A stretch of DNA of 64,000 nt from an uncultured Erythrobacter sp. (GCF_947502395.1 NZ_CANMZM010000003.1:834709-898708), one strand, 5' to 3'. Positions 18,975 to 29,726 are shown, counted from the first letter of the stretch. Numbers and translations: made by a program. Notes: generated from the letters alone by a model not told the origin.

Positions 18975-21095
18975 TTAGTGCGCGCCAGCCAATGCAGCGA
19001 GCAGAAGCAGCGCCACAATATTGGTGATCTTGATCATCGGGTTCACGGCCGGGCCTGCGGTATCCTTGTAAGGATCGCCAACAGTGTCGCCGGTTACAGC
19101 GGCCTTGTGAGCCTCTGAGCCTTTGCCGCCGTGATTGCCGTCTTCGATGTACTTCTTCGCATTGTCCCATGCGCCGCCGCCAGCGGTCATGGAAAGCGCG
19201 ACGAACAGACCACCCACGATCACGCCCAGAAGCAGAGCGCCAAGCGCTGCGAAAGCGTTGTCTTGGCCTGCAAGGAAATAGATCACGAAGTAAGTCACAA
19301 TCGGTGCCAGCACTGGGAGCAGTGATGGAACGATCATTTCCTTGATCGCGGCCTTGGTCACAAGGTCCACCGTACGGGCATAGTCAGGACGGCTTGTGCC
19401 TTTCATGATGCCCGGATCGTTTGCGAACTGGTCACGCACGTCGACAACAACGTCGCCAGCAGCACGGCCCACAGCGGTCATGCCCATCGCACCAAACAGG
19501 TACGGGAGCAGTGCGCCAAGCAGAAGCCCGACGATCACATATGGGTTTTCAAGGCTAAAGTTGACCTCAGCCTCAGGGAAGAAGAGGCGAAGGTCGGCGG
19601 TGTAAGCGGCAAACAGCACGAGTGCTGCAAGACCGGCAGAACCGATGGCATAGCCTTTGGTCACAGCTTTGGTGGTGTTGCCCACAGCGTCGAGAAGGTC
19701 GGTCTTTTCACGAACGCTCGCGTCAAGCTCAGCCATCTCAGCGATACCGCCAGCGTTGTCGGTCACCGGACCATAAGCATCAAGCGCCACAACCATGCCA
19801 GCAAGAGCAAGCATCGCGGTTGCACCAAAGGCGAGACCGATAAGGCCTGCGAGTTGGTACGCACCGATGATCGCCGCGATGATGACGATTGTTGGCAGAG
19901 CGGTCGATTCAAGGCTGATCGCAAGACCCTGGATCACGTTGGTGCCGTGGCCCGTTTCCGAAGCCTTGGCAATTGAGCGCACCGGACGGTAGTTCGTGCC
20001 AGTGTAATACTCGGTTATCCAGATGATGATACCGGTCAGCGCGAGGCCAATCAGCGAGCAATAGAACAAGGCCCGGCCAGTGAACTCGATACCGCTTGGA
20101 CCTGCGCCCAATACCGTGTTCATGTCTGCGCCAACCGTGCCAAGAGCATGCGCTGTGGCGAACCAAATCAGCGGGATTGCCAGAACGGCTGTGACGATGA
20201 AGCCTTTGTACATCGCGCCCATGACATTTGTGCCATTGCCGAGACGGACAAAGTAAGTGCCGATGATCGAGGTCACGATACACGCACCGCCGATCAGAAG
20301 CGGCAATGCCATCATTGGCAGGAGCATCTCGCCCAATTGCTCAGAGAAAAGCAGAGCGGTCAAAACCATCGTTGCACCAACGGTCACAACATAAGTCTCA
20401 AAGAGGTCGGCGGCCATACCAGCGCAGTCGCCTACGTTGTCGCCTACGTTATCGGCGATGGTCGCAGGGTTGCGGGGGTCGTCCTCCGGGATCGAGGCTT
20501 CAACCTTACCGACGAGGTCAGCGCCAACGTCAGCGGCCTTGGTGAAGATACCGCCGCCCAAACGCGCGAAGATCGAAATCAGGGACGCACCGAAGGCGAG
20601 GCCGACAAGACCGTCGATTACGATACGGTCGTTTGGCGTAAGTCCCATCGGGCCAACAAGCACGTAGAAGAAAACGGCAATCGCAAGCAGTGCGAGACCT
20701 GCCACCAGCATGCCGGTAATAGCGCCTGCGCGGAAGGCGATGGTCAGACCTTGCTGAAGGCCGGTTTCAGCCGCAGCAGCCGTACGAACGTTCGAACGGA
20801 CCGAAATGTTCATACCGATGTAGCCAGCCACACCCGAAAGAACAGCGCCGATCACAAAGCCGACGGCCGGTACAACGCCGAGGAACAGGCCGACGACAAC
20901 CGCAGCGACCACACCGACGATACCGATCGTGGTGTATTGACGGTTGAGATAGGCCTGCGCGCCTTCTTGAATTGCGCCCGCAATCTCTTGCATTTTCGCA
21001 TTACCAGCGCTGGCTCCCAGCACTTGGCGGCTGGTGATGACGCCGTACACGACGGCAAGAAAACCCAGCCCAATTGAAATGAGTATTAAATCCAC
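18975..21095 (-). CDS. hppA: membrane-bound pyrophosphatase (proton pump), K+-independent type by motif
   Basis: [36 protein letters not shown] motif; GTG start at 21095 with GAGGGGA SD. Confidence 0.93.
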   Translation of the reverse strand: MDLILISIGLGFLAVVYGVITSRQVLGASAGNAKMQEIAGAIQEGAQAYLNRQYTTIGIVGVVAAVVVGLFLGVVPAVGFVIGAVLSGVAGYIGMNISVRSNVRTAAAAETGLQQGLTIAFRAGAITGMLVAGLALLAIAVFFYVLVGPMGLTPNDRIVIDGLVGLAFGASLISIFARLGGGIFTKAADVGADLVGKVEASIPEDDPRNPATIADNVGDNVGDCAGMAADLFETYVVTVGATMVLTALLFSEQLGEMLLPMMALPLLIGGACIVTSIIGTYFVRLGNGTNVMGAMYKGFIVTAVLAIPLIWFATAHALGTVGADMNTVLGAGPSGIEFTGRALFYCSLIGLALTGIIIWITEYYTGTNYRPVRSIAKASETGHGTNVIQGLAISLESTALPTIVIIAAIIGAYQLAGLIGLAFGATAMLALAGMVVALDAYGPVTDNAGGIAEMAELDASVREKTDLLDAVGNTTKAVTKGYAIGSAGLAALVLFAAYTADLRLFFPEAEVNFSLENPYVIVGLLLGALLPYLFGAMGMTAVGRAAGDVVVDVRDQFANDPGIMKGTSRPDYARTVDLVTKAAIKEMIVPSLLPVLAPIVTYFVIYFLAGQDNAFAALGALLLGVIVGGLFVALSMTAGGGAWDNAKKYIEDGNHGGKGSEAHKAAVTGDTVGDPYKDTAGPAVNPMIKITNIVALLLLAALAGAH

Positions 21096-21261
21096 GGAAG
21101 TATCCCCTCTCAAAGCGTGGAAAGATGCTGCAGGTTTTCCTGCTCGCACCATTGACGTAAGGGCCGCGACCATAGGCTCTGTTGTCAAGGGCGCAAGCGC
21201 CAATGCAATTATTGCGGGGAAGATGTGCCGGTTTTGGAAATCGGACGGGTTTTAGGAGACT

Positions 21262-22092
21262 TCAGCCGTGCTGGTAACCGAGGCCATCAATGCTCATAAC
21301 TGGGTGCTCATCCAACATCAGGGGCGCAATGCTTAGCGGTCTTGTCTGTCCAATCCGGGTTGCCTTGATCGGAGTGTCTGCCCCTGCTCGAAGAGTGAAT
21401 AGCAGTTCGTAGTCATCGCCCCAACGCATAGCGTCCTCACGTCGTTGTACGTCAGCAATGGGAACAGCACTGGTCTCTATTGCAAGCGTGACGCCACTCG
21501 CTTTCGCCAGGCGAAACGCGTCGAGGAGCAGCCCGTCAGAAATGTCCATCATGGCTGTCACATGGGGTGCAAGAGCGCGGCCTTCGGCAAGGAGCGGGGT
21601 AGGGCGGTTGAAAGCTTCCAGGTAGGCAGGCATCCCTTGGAAGCCCAGCAAGGCTCGCCCAAGCGTTCCGGTAACATATAGATCGTCATCCACACCTGCG
21701 CCACCGCGCGATGGCACTGGGGAATGGGTGGCGCGACCAATCGCGGTGAGGCCCAAGATCGGTGCATCCCTTGCGGCGATTGTGTCCCCGCCAAGGAGCT
21801 TCACATTGAAGGTATCCAAGGCCTCTTTGAGACCGGCCAGGAACTTTACATCGTCTCTGCCAAGGCAGTGCCCCAAAAGTACCCCGATCGGTTCCGCACC
21901 TTTGGCGGCCAAATCCGAAAGATTGCTCGCAACCAGTTTCCAAGCGACATCGGCCATATCGGCGTCCGGGCGGAAATGCGTGCCCTCCGCCATGGTGTCG
22001 TGCGTGAAAACCAACGTCTCACCGCCAATCTCCAAGACTGCACAATCGTCTTCAAGGCCGCGGGCTCCTTCGTGGAGCGCTAGGCCTCGCAA
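21262..22092 (-). CDS. thiL: thiamine-monophosphate kinase (N-terminus probably extends to about 22119)
   Basis: DDCAVLEIGGETLVFTHDTMAEGTHF, NLSDLAAKGAEPIG, MDISDGLLLD; TTG at 22092 is the ORF-track start. Confidence 0.9.
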   Translation of the reverse strand: MRGLALHEGARGLEDDCAVLEIGGETLVFTHDTMAEGTHFRPDADMADVAWKLVASNLSDLAAKGAEPIGVLLGHCLGRDDVKFLAGLKEALDTFNVKLLGGDTIAARDAPILGLTAIGRATHSPVPSRGGAGVDDDLYVTGTLGRALLGFQGMPAYLEAFNRPTPLLAEGRALAPHVTAMMDISDGLLLDAFRLAKASGVTLAIETSAVPIADVQRREDAMRWGDDYELLFTLRAGADTPIKATRIGQTRPLSIAPLMLDEHPVMSIDGLGYQHG

Positions 22093-22115
22093 GGCGGCAA
22101 TGAAGTCGGTCTCGT

Positions 22116-22583
22116 TTATGGTCGAACCTCTTTTGCAACCGCATCAAGAATGCCGTTCACAAATTTGGCTTCGCGGTCGTCGAAGAAAGCTTTTGCAACC
22201 TCGACATATTCATTGATCACGGTCGCGGTGGGCACATCGGCTCTCGCAAGTAGCTCGTATGCGCCAGCGCGAAGAATCTGGACCATGGTCTTATCGAGTC
22301 TGGTGAGCGTCCAACCGTCGGAGAGCCGCGCAATGAGGACTTCATCGATCTCTTCACGGCGTGCATCGACACCGCGCACAAGATCGTTGAAGAAATCGAT
22401 CTCGACCTCAGCAAGCTGCTCACCAGCATGGTCTTCATCATCAATTCGTTCGCCAAGGCGATGGCGGTGAAATTCGACAAGCAAGTCGTCGACTTTCGTG
22501 CCTTCCATCTGACGCTGATAGAGCGCTTGAACCGCAGAAAGCCGGGCCGTTGAGCGGGTTTGAGAACGGGAATTTGTGTTCAT
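22116..22583 (-). CDS. nusB: transcription antitermination protein NusB
   Basis: RSTARLSAVQALYQRQMEGT, LRAGAYELLARADVPTATVINEYVEVAKAFFDDREAKFVNGILD. Confidence 0.95.
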   Translation of the reverse strand: MNTNSRSQTRSTARLSAVQALYQRQMEGTKVDDLLVEFHRHRLGERIDDEDHAGEQLAEVEIDFFNDLVRGVDARREEIDEVLIARLSDGWTLTRLDKTMVQILRAGAYELLARADVPTATVINEYVEVAKAFFDDREAKFVNGILDAVAKEVRP

Positions 22584-23872
22584 TTAAGGCGCAATTCTAC
22601 TGATTTGGCATGGGCTGGAAGCCCTTCTGCATGAGCAAGCGTTGCTGCTGCTGGACCAACCGCGCCAAAGGATGCTTCGTCCAATTGAATAAAGCTGGTG
22701 CGCTTCATAAAGTCGAGGACCGACAGACCACTTGAGAAGCGCGCGCGCCGTCCGGTAGGAAGCACATGATTAGGTCCAGCAACATAATCGCCAACGGCTT
22801 CTGGTGTCATTCGGCCGAGAAAGATACTGCCTGCGTGGCGCACCTTGCGCATCATGACCTCTGGTTCGTCAATCGCCAGCTCAAGGTGCTCCGCAGCAAG
22901 CGCATTGATTAGATTGGGGGCTTCGGCCTCCAGATCGTTCACAAGAATGATTACGCCGTGATCGTCCCAGCTTGCCTTAGCGGTCTTCGCAGTCTCGAGC
23001 TGACTGATCTGTACGTCTACACAGTCGCGCACCAGAGCGGCAAAGCCGGCATCGTCGGTTATGAGGATCGATTGGGAAGTCGGGTCATGTTCGGCTTGGC
23101 TCAAAAGATCGGCCGCGATCCAGTCGGGATCGTTCTTGCCATCGGCGACGACCAAGATCTCGCTCGGCCCTGCAACCATATCGATGCCGATTGTGCCATA
23201 AAGCTGGCGTTTGGCTTCGGCGACAAATGCATTGCCCGGGCCTGTTACGACATCTACCCGTTTGATCCGCTCGGTCCCATAGGCGAGGGCACCGATTGCC
23301 TGCGCACCGCCTACGCGCCACATCTCGTCTATCCCGGCGATATGCGCAGCGGCGAGAACTAGCGGGTTCGAATTGCCCTTGGGAGTAGGCGTGACCACCA
23401 CCACTCGTTCCACTCCGGCAACACGCGCCGGGATGGCATTCATTAGGAGTGAGGAAGGGTAAGCCGCACGGCCACCGGGCACGTAGAGTCCCGCCGCATC
23501 GACCGGCCGCCAGATCGCGCCGAGCCTTGCCCCCGTTTCATCGGTGTAGTCACGGTTCTTGGGGAGCTGTGCTTCGTGATAGGCACGGATACGGTCTGCT
23601 GCGAGTTGGAGAGCCTCGCGCTGTTCGGATTCGATACCTTCATACGCCTCTTCGCAGCGTTCAGGCGTGATCACCCAATCACGATCGTCAATCAGCGAAT
23701 ATCCATCAAAACGCTGCGTGTATTGAACAAGCGCGCTGTCTTTGCCGGTGCGCACGGTGCGCAATATATCTTGTACAACGCCGGCGACGTCGCTGTCTGC
23801 TTCCCGCCTAGCATCGACCACGCGGGCAAAATCCCTCGCAAAATTGGGATCTGTCGTATCCAGCTTTTGCAT
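22580..23872 (-). CDS. hisD: histidinol dehydrogenase
   Basis: GLYVPGGRAAYPSSLLMNAIPARVAGV, DMVAGPSEILVVAD, AEHLELAIDEP. Confidence 0.96.
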   Translation of the reverse strand: MQKLDTTDPNFARDFARVVDARREADSDVAGVVQDILRTVRTGKDSALVQYTQRFDGYSLIDDRDWVITPERCEEAYEGIESEQREALQLAADRIRAYHEAQLPKNRDYTDETGARLGAIWRPVDAAGLYVPGGRAAYPSSLLMNAIPARVAGVERVVVVTPTPKGNSNPLVLAAAHIAGIDEMWRVGGAQAIGALAYGTERIKRVDVVTGPGNAFVAEAKRQLYGTIGIDMVAGPSEILVVADGKNDPDWIAADLLSQAEHDPTSQSILITDDAGFAALVRDCVDVQISQLETAKTAKASWDDHGVIILVNDLEAEAPNLINALAAEHLELAIDEPEVMMRKVRHAGSIFLGRMTPEAVGDYVAGPNHVLPTGRRARFSSGLSVLDFMKRTSFIQLDEASFGAVGPAAATLAHAEGLPAHAKSVELRLK

Positions 23873-24561
23873 TAGGCGGCGTCCTTTGTCGCGCGTTTTT
23901 CTGCATCCTTGCGGAAAGCATCAACCAATGCAGCAACGCGTGGATCCGTCTTGTAGGCTGCCCGGTTGACGATCAGGCGCGCTGTAATGTCGATGATGCG
24001 CTGCGTTTCGACAAGGCCGTTCTGTTTGAGGGTGGCTCCTGAGGAGACGAGATCGACGATCTGGCGGGCTAGCCCTAATGAAGGCGCAAGCTCCATCGCT
24101 CCATTAAGTTTTACGCATTCGGCCTGAATCCCGAGGGCTTCAAAATGCCTTGCGGTGAGGCCGGGGTATTTGGTCGCAACTCTTAGGTGGCTTGCGCCTG
24201 CATCGTTTTCTGTATCTCCAGCCAGGCGGGCTACTGACAATCGGCAATGCCCAATGTCGAGGTCGACCGGGGCGTAAAGATCAGCGTAGTTGAATTCCTC
24301 AATCACGTCCGATCCGACGATCCCGATCTGCGCAGCGCCATGGGCAACAAAGGTCGCCACATCAAACGCTCGCACTCGGATTAGACGCATGTCCTCGCGC
24401 GATGTATTGAATGACAACGAACGGTTCCTTTTATCGTGAAAACCATCCTCGGGCACGATCCCAGCGCGCGCCATAAGCGGCAGCGCTTCTTCGAGGATAC
24501 GACCCTTTGGCACCACGAAGGTGAGCTGGCCGCTTGAAGTAGAGGATTTTTTATTCGCCAT
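23872..24561 (-). CDS. hisG: ATP phosphoribosyltransferase
   Basis: [53 protein letters not shown]; start at MANKK (24561). Confidence 0.95.
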   Translation of the reverse strand: MANKKSSTSSGQLTFVVPKGRILEEALPLMARAGIVPEDGFHDKRNRSLSFNTSREDMRLIRVRAFDVATFVAHGAAQIGIVGSDVIEEFNYADLYAPVDLDIGHCRLSVARLAGDTENDAGASHLRVATKYPGLTARHFEALGIQAECVKLNGAMELAPSLGLARQIVDLVSSGATLKQNGLVETQRIIDITARLIVNRAAYKTDPRVAALVDAFRKDAEKRATKDAA

Positions 24562-24627
24562 CTTGGCCGCGCACTTAGGGTGTAGGCCAACAAAGGGCAA
24601 TAACTGAAGCATGAGGCAGTAGGAAAC

Positions 24628-25734
24628 ATGAGCGAGACAGGATCGGGTAGCGGCAACGAAGCTGTGATGGAGATCGACGACTTTGCCGTTGCGGTTGAAT
24701 GGCAGGCCGAACATGCTGAAGCTGCTCATGCTCCATGTACTGCTCGTATCATCCGCGCGCTCACACATGTCATCGAAAGTGACACAGCCTGCGCCCGGCG
24801 GATGGCTTCATGGCAAGGCTTGACTCTTAAGGACGCGATGCCTCTGAGGATCGCGGGCGGCTTGCATCATTTGCTTTTGTCCGGTGCGGATGATCGGTTG
24901 GCACGCGTCTACTCCGGTCAGATCACCGATCAGGGGCAAATTAACCGTCTTGTGTGCAAGGTGGTTGAGACCCATGATCATTCTCTTTTGCCTTGGTTTG
25001 ATGGCCCTCCGCAAACCAATGAGGCCGGACGCTCTGCCAGCATAATGGCCGGGTTGTTGTGGTTGGCAAAGCGGGTTTCACCGTGCTTCGAATTGTTCGA
25101 GCTGGGCGCGAGCGCCGGGGTCAATACGATGCTTGATCGTTACCACTTCCGGCTCGGAGAGACTAAAGTTGGCTTTTCTAGCTCGCCATTGCAGATCGAG
25201 CCTGAATGGCGAGGAAGCAAAGGTTCTCCGCCTGCGCCGTCAGGGGATTTCTTGATCCAATCTGTGCACGCATGCGATGTTCAACCTATTGATCTTTCTG
25301 ACCCGCAGGCGGCGCTTAAGCTCAAATCATATGTTTGGCCCGACGCGCCGGGACGTTTGGCGCGGATCGATGCCGCCGTACAATTGGCCAATGAAGACCC
25401 ACCATTGCTCGTCCAGATGGACGCCTTGGAGTTTGTGGAACAACGCCTTGCGGTGGAACAAGAGCCAGGCATAACCAAGGCGATGTTTCATTCAATTATG
25501 TGGCAATATATGCCGGTTTCCACTCAAGATGCGATCACCGAAAGGTTTGAAACAGCAGGGGCGCAAGCAACGCCCGAAACTCCACTGGGCTGGGTTGTGC
25601 TTGAAACTGACCCCAAAACTTTCCGCCACGAACTGAAAGTGCGATTTTGGAATGGCGGCGCGAGTGATGGCGAGTCTCACACGCTCGCTTTTGCTCACCC
25701 TCACGGCGCTTGGGTCGAATGGCTCGGTCTGTAA
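24628..25734 (+). CDS. DUF2332 family protein
   Basis: [41 protein letters not shown]; domain organisation of DUF2332. Confidence 0.8.
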   Translation: MSETGSGSGNEAVMEIDDFAVAVEWQAEHAEAAHAPCTARIIRALTHVIESDTACARRMASWQGLTLKDAMPLRIAGGLHHLLLSGADDRLARVYSGQITDQGQINRLVCKVVETHDHSLLPWFDGPPQTNEAGRSASIMAGLLWLAKRVSPCFELFELGASAGVNTMLDRYHFRLGETKVGFSSSPLQIEPEWRGSKGSPPAPSGDFLIQSVHACDVQPIDLSDPQAALKLKSYVWPDAPGRLARIDAAVQLANEDPPLLVQMDALEFVEQRLAVEQEPGITKAMFHSIMWQYMPVSTQDAITERFETAGAQATPETPLGWVVLETDPKTFRHELKVRFWNGGASDGESHTLAFAHPHGAWVEWLGL

Positions 25735-25756
25735 GGCAGTTCCAGCTTATCCTGGC

Positions 25757-25855
25757 TTAGCCGCAGCTGGTGCAGCCACAATCGCAGCAACCACTGCCAG
25801 ACTTGCAATCTGTACAGCCGCAGTCACAATCTTGCGGTGCGATATGATATACCAT
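25757..25855 (-). CDS. cysteine-rich 32-aa micro-protein, metallothionein-like
   Basis: Manual translation: MVYHIAPQDCDCGCTDCKSGSGCCDCGCTSCG; SD AAGGAG 7 nt upstream of ATG; not in ORF track because shorter than 60 aa. Confidence 0.75.
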   Translation of the reverse strand: MVYHIAPQDCDCGCTDCKSGSGCCDCGCTSCG

Positions 25856-25961
25856 GATTTTTCTCCTTACATTTTAAGAGTTTAGGTGAAATTCGCATAG
25901 CTGTCAAATGTAGGGTATTGGTCGCCGGAAGCGAGAATTTGCGAGCAGAAAGGGGCAGAGG

Positions 25962-26852
25962 CTAAGTCGCCAGAAACTTCTCCATTGCGGCGATGACCTT
26001 CTCGGGCGCTTCCCACGGTACAAAATGGCCGCAGCCGGGCACAGGCTCGATGATGAGCGGTTCGATGATGTCCTCCATGCCTTCCAAATTCTCCGGAGGA
26101 AGGGCCAGGTCATCCAGCGCCCAGATCACCAGGGTGGGTATGGTCAGCTTCGGCAGATCGGGCGCAGAGTAATCATTTGGCAGCTGGAATGGTTCATCCA
26201 TGCTCGGCACAACCATCTGGCTTGCGCGGTAGTAATTGATCATTCCAAATGCCGCTTCACGATCCTCCCAGTCCTTTAGCAAGATCGCGCGCTCTTCAGA
26301 GGGCATGGCACCAGGCTTGTCCCATTTGACCTCCTGCAGCATGAGGCCGGTCAGCCCCCGCTCTCGAATGAGCTGGTCGTTTGAGTGATTGCGGAAGCCG
26401 GTGATGTATTGTGAGGCTTCGCGCTGACCCTGATGGGTGTAGAGCAGCTTCTGGAAGATTGCCGGGTGGGGGGCGTTGGCGATAACGGCTTGCGTCACCC
26501 TCGTATGCTGTCCACCCAGCGCCACGCCCCAGGCAATCGCACCGCCCCAATCATGACCAACGATGGTGAAGGTCTCAATCCCCAGTGCATCGGCGAGCAG
26601 AAACACATCGCCAATCAGCTTATCCGGCGAATAGGCATCGACTTGCTGCGGCTTGGATGACCCGCGATAGCCACGCTGATCGGGTGCCACGCAGCGATAC
26701 CCTTTAGCCGAAAAATGCGCGATCTGATGGCGCCATGTGCGGTGGTTCTCTGGAAAGCCATGCAGGAAGATAAGGGGCTCGCCATCTTTCGGACCTTCAT
26801 CCGCTACGTCCAGTTCAATGCCATTGGCGAGTTGAATTCTCTTTTGCTTCAT
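25962..26852 (-). CDS. alpha/beta hydrolase (epoxide hydrolase/haloalkane dehalogenase-like)
   Basis: FLHGFPENHRTWRHQIAHFSAKGYRCVAPDQRGYRGSS, VGHDWGGAIAW; start MKQKRIQLANG. Confidence 0.88.
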   Translation of the reverse strand: MKQKRIQLANGIELDVADEGPKDGEPLIFLHGFPENHRTWRHQIAHFSAKGYRCVAPDQRGYRGSSKPQQVDAYSPDKLIGDVFLLADALGIETFTIVGHDWGGAIAWGVALGGQHTRVTQAVIANAPHPAIFQKLLYTHQGQREASQYITGFRNHSNDQLIRERGLTGLMLQEVKWDKPGAMPSEERAILLKDWEDREAAFGMINYYRASQMVVPSMDEPFQLPNDYSAPDLPKLTIPTLVIWALDDLALPPENLEGMEDIIEPLIIEPVPGCGHFVPWEAPEKVIAAMEKFLAT

Positions 26853-26935
26853 ATCTGTGACCTCATGCGAGTTTAATGGACCTACCGCAAAAAACGGAAC
26901 TTGTTTAAGAATGATTGTTCTGATACACAATTTGT

Positions 26936-27523
26936 ATGCCAAGACCTCGCACTGTTTCCAAAGATGATGTTCTGCGAAATGCTATGTATGCTTTTTGGCA
27001 ATATGGCTTTGAGGCGACGTCGATGGCTGATCTCATCACTGCGACGGGTTCGACGCGACAATCCATCTACGGCGACTTCGGGAACAAGGACGGGCTCTAT
27101 AGAGCATGCTTTGATCTCTATCGCGATGAGATCGTGCAACCGGCCATCTCTCCTTTGGTTGATGCTGAGAGCGGACTGGACTCGATAGCGGAATACTTCG
27201 AGACGCAGATTGCCAGAGCCGAGGCGATGGGACTGCCTGGACCGGGGTGCCTTGTCGGCAACGCCATGACCGAAATGGCACCTTGTGACCAAGAGATCGG
27301 TGATCTGGTGAAACAGCATAATGATAGGCTGACTGCGGGTTTTGCGAATGCACTGCCCGGACATCTCACCGCAGCCAAGCGGCAGGAGCTTGCCGACTTT
27401 TTTGTCATTGCGGCTCAAGGGCTTTGGGCGGTCTCCCGGGTGACAGCTAGCGCGGACGAACTGCGAGCGAGGGTCAGGACCATACTTCGGATGATCCAAA
27501 AGGAGATTGAAGATGTTCAGTGA
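26936..27523 (+). CDS. TetR/AcrR family transcriptional regulator
   Basis: N-terminal HTH VSKDDVLRNAMYAFWQYGFEATSMADLITATGSTRQSIYGDFGNKDGLYRACFD; divergent from the hydrolase. Confidence 0.9.
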   Translation: MPRPRTVSKDDVLRNAMYAFWQYGFEATSMADLITATGSTRQSIYGDFGNKDGLYRACFDLYRDEIVQPAISPLVDAESGLDSIAEYFETQIARAEAMGLPGPGCLVGNAMTEMAPCDQEIGDLVKQHNDRLTAGFANALPGHLTAAKRQELADFFVIAAQGLWAVSRVTASADELRARVRTILRMIQKEIEDVQ

Positions 27524-27971
27524 GCACATCAGACGGCGGCTGTTCCTTTCAGCGTTGCTTGCGAATTTCGTATGGATCAATCTTTCAGAGATCGCGCGCT
27601 ATTTCTGGGTGATCCGGCCGATGCTCCATGATGCGTTCCCTGGCCAATCGCATATCGCGCCGATGGATTGGTCGATCTTTGCCTTGTGGGGCATTTGGGA
27701 CATGATATTGGTCGTTGGTGCAACAGGGTTCTTCTGGCTGTGGCTTGAGAGGTTCGGCACACATTGGCGGCAAATTTTCGTTGCATCGCTTGGCTTCACT
27801 ATCACGATCTTCGGCCTAATCTGGCTCGGCATCGCGAACATGGGGCTGGCGCCCTATTCGCTCTTGTTCGCTGCCTTGCCTATGGCCTGGATTGAGCAGC
27901 TTGTTGCTTGCTACATCGTCGCCATGATCCAACACCGAACTCACGCGCCTTCCTCCATCCGTTCCATATAA
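27507..27971 (+). CDS. integral membrane hypothetical protein
   Basis: Overlaps the TetR gene end; several hydrophobic helices (MDWSIFALWGIWDMILVVGATGFFWLWL). Confidence 0.7.
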   Translation: MKMFSEHIRRRLFLSALLANFVWINLSEIARYFWVIRPMLHDAFPGQSHIAPMDWSIFALWGIWDMILVVGATGFFWLWLERFGTHWRQIFVASLGFTITIFGLIWLGIANMGLAPYSLLFAALPMAWIEQLVACYIVAMIQHRTHAPSSIRSI

Positions 27972-28753
27972 CCAGCTGCCACCATGCCTGCGACCTGGTC
28001 GAACAGCGCTTCAGGGGTGCGGCGCGCCTCGCCCATTTGCAGCTCCATGCCCTCAGCCACAATAATCTCGCGCTCGCCCTTTGCGATGCCATCAAGCATG
28101 GTTTTGGCTGCATCCGATGCAGGAATGCCTTCGTCGATCACCTTGTCAGAGACACCGCGTTTGCTTCCGTCAGCCGTCAGCGCATTTCGCGAGACATTGG
28201 TGGCAACTGATCCGGGATAGATCATGTGGACGCCAACCCCCGATTGCGAAAGCTCACCGCGCAGCGCGTCGCCATATCCCGCGAGCCCGAACTTGACCGC
28301 ACAATAGGCAGTTCGCATCGGCACACCGACTTTGCCAGCTATCGAGGATATGAAAGCCAATGCACCGCTGCCTCGCTCTGCCATATGCCCGATCAGGCTT
28401 TGGCTGAACGCGATCTGAGAAGTCAGGTCGATATCGATGATGTCACGGTAGACCTGCATATCGGTCTTGAGCGCACGAGACCGCTGCGAGATACCGGCAT
28501 TGGCCACAGCCAGATCGACTCCCCCTTTCCAAGCGATGGCTTTCGCGGTTGCATCGGCTAGAGCGTCCTCGTCTCGCACATCGAACGGAAGGATCAAGCT
28601 CTCGCCGCAATCGGCCGCGACCTTAGCCAGCCGCGCTTCATCGCGGCCCGAGAGGATCACATGTGCGCCGCGGCTTCCCAAATCGCGCACCAAAGCTGCG
28701 CCGATTCCCGACGATGCGCCGGTTATCCAGGCGGTCTTGCCGTTAAAGTCCAT
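27941..28753 (-). CDS. SDR family oxidoreductase
   Basis: TAWITGASSGIGAALVRDLG, NAGIS, YCAVKFGLAGYGDALRGEL (YxxxK). Confidence 0.92.
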   Translation of the reverse strand: MDFNGKTAWITGASSGIGAALVRDLGSRGAHVILSGRDEARLAKVAADCGESLILPFDVRDEDALADATAKAIAWKGGVDLAVANAGISQRSRALKTDMQVYRDIIDIDLTSQIAFSQSLIGHMAERGSGALAFISSIAGKVGVPMRTAYCAVKFGLAGYGDALRGELSQSGVGVHMIYPGSVATNVSRNALTADGSKRGVSDKVIDEGIPASDAAKTMLDGIAKGEREIIVAEGMELQMGEARRTPEALFDQVAGMVAAGYMERMEEGA

Positions 28754-28912
28754 TTGTATCTCTCCCTCATTAGGTGTTGCTGATAGCTGACAATCTCAAA
28801 CAGCGGCGGCAAGCAAATTAGATTCCCTGGCGCGCAAATGTGGATGAAACTACACTTTCGAACACTGCGACACATTACTAGCGCTGTAAGGACGCGCCTT
28901 CGTGGTGAAGGC

Positions 28913-29362
28913 TCACCTCGCGGTCGAAATAATCTCTACCAGATTGTCAGGAAAGATCGCTTCGGGCCAATCGGCCAACTCAGATAACGTGAACCAGCGG
29001 TGTTGGGTCATCACTTTCCGTTCCAGCTCCGTGTGCCCGCCAGTGTCGATCTCAGGCTTGTCCACGCGAATAAGAAAATAGCGCTCATCGGCCTGAATGG
29101 GCTCCCCTTCAACGGTGATGAACTCAGGTGTTGTCCTCGCAATCTGCGTGCCAGGATCAGCGCGAATACCAGTTTCCTCGAATAGCTCGCGCACTGCAGC
29201 GTCTTCAAAACACTCATCCGCTTCGCACTCACCTCCAACCGTCACCCAAAAGGGTGGACGATCGCAAATATCAAAACGGAACAGCAATACGCGGCTCTCA
29301 TGATCCAAAACGATGATCCGCGCCGCACGGCGGATACGTTTCGAATTGCCAGATTCATTCAT
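28913..29362 (-). CDS. NUDIX hydrolase
   Basis: GGECEADECFEDAAVRELFEETGI Nudix box; start MNESGNSK at 29362. Confidence 0.9.
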   Translation of the reverse strand: MNESGNSKRIRRAARIIVLDHESRVLLFRFDICDRPPFWVTVGGECEADECFEDAAVRELFEETGIRADPGTQIARTTPEFITVEGEPIQADERYFLIRVDKPEIDTGGHTELERKVMTQHRWFTLSELADWPEAIFPDNLVEIISTAR

Positions 29363-29372
29363 TTGGTGAGGT

Positions 29373-29645
29373 TCAGGTAGCAGGAGCGCTTGCTTTGATA
29401 GCGACAGCGTGCACCCGTTCGCCAACAATATCGCCGAGAGCCGAAATCACCGCACGCTGGCGGGTGAGGCGGCTCATGCTGGCAAAGGCCTCAGCCTCAA
29501 TCACAAGCGTAAAATGGGATTCGCCCGATCCATCGTCACCGGCATGACCTGCATGATGGGCGCTATCATTGATGATTTCGAGTTTCGTCGGGGCGAAGGC
29601 TGCATTGAGCAGCTCTTCCATTTCTTGAGCAACCGATTGGGCCAT
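29373..29645 (-). CDS. BolA family protein
   Basis: NAAFAPTKLEIINDSAHHAGH...ESHFTLVIEAEAFASMSRLTRQRAVISALGD...VHAVAIKA. Confidence 0.92.
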   Translation of the reverse strand: MAQSVAQEMEELLNAAFAPTKLEIINDSAHHAGHAGDDGSGESHFTLVIEAEAFASMSRLTRQRAVISALGDIVGERVHAVAIKASAPAT

Positions 29646-29726
29646 CGCGACGGAAGTGTCCTTTTCCTTAAGTGCTCATCCTTGAGGCAATTACCAAGGC
29701 GAACTCATCACATCAGTCAGACCCCC

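Noticed and set aside
20148-21077. 309-aa plus-strand ORF antisense to hppA
   Set aside because: Entirely inside the strongly conserved hppA gene; composition (His/Asp/Arg-rich, hydrophilic) is typical of an antisense frame of a membrane protein gene.
25652-25885. 77-aa plus-strand ORF overlapping the Cys-rich micro-ORF
   Set aside because: Overlaps the DUF2332 gene end out of frame and lacks an SD; the minus-strand Cys-rich frame has a consensus SD and patterned composition.
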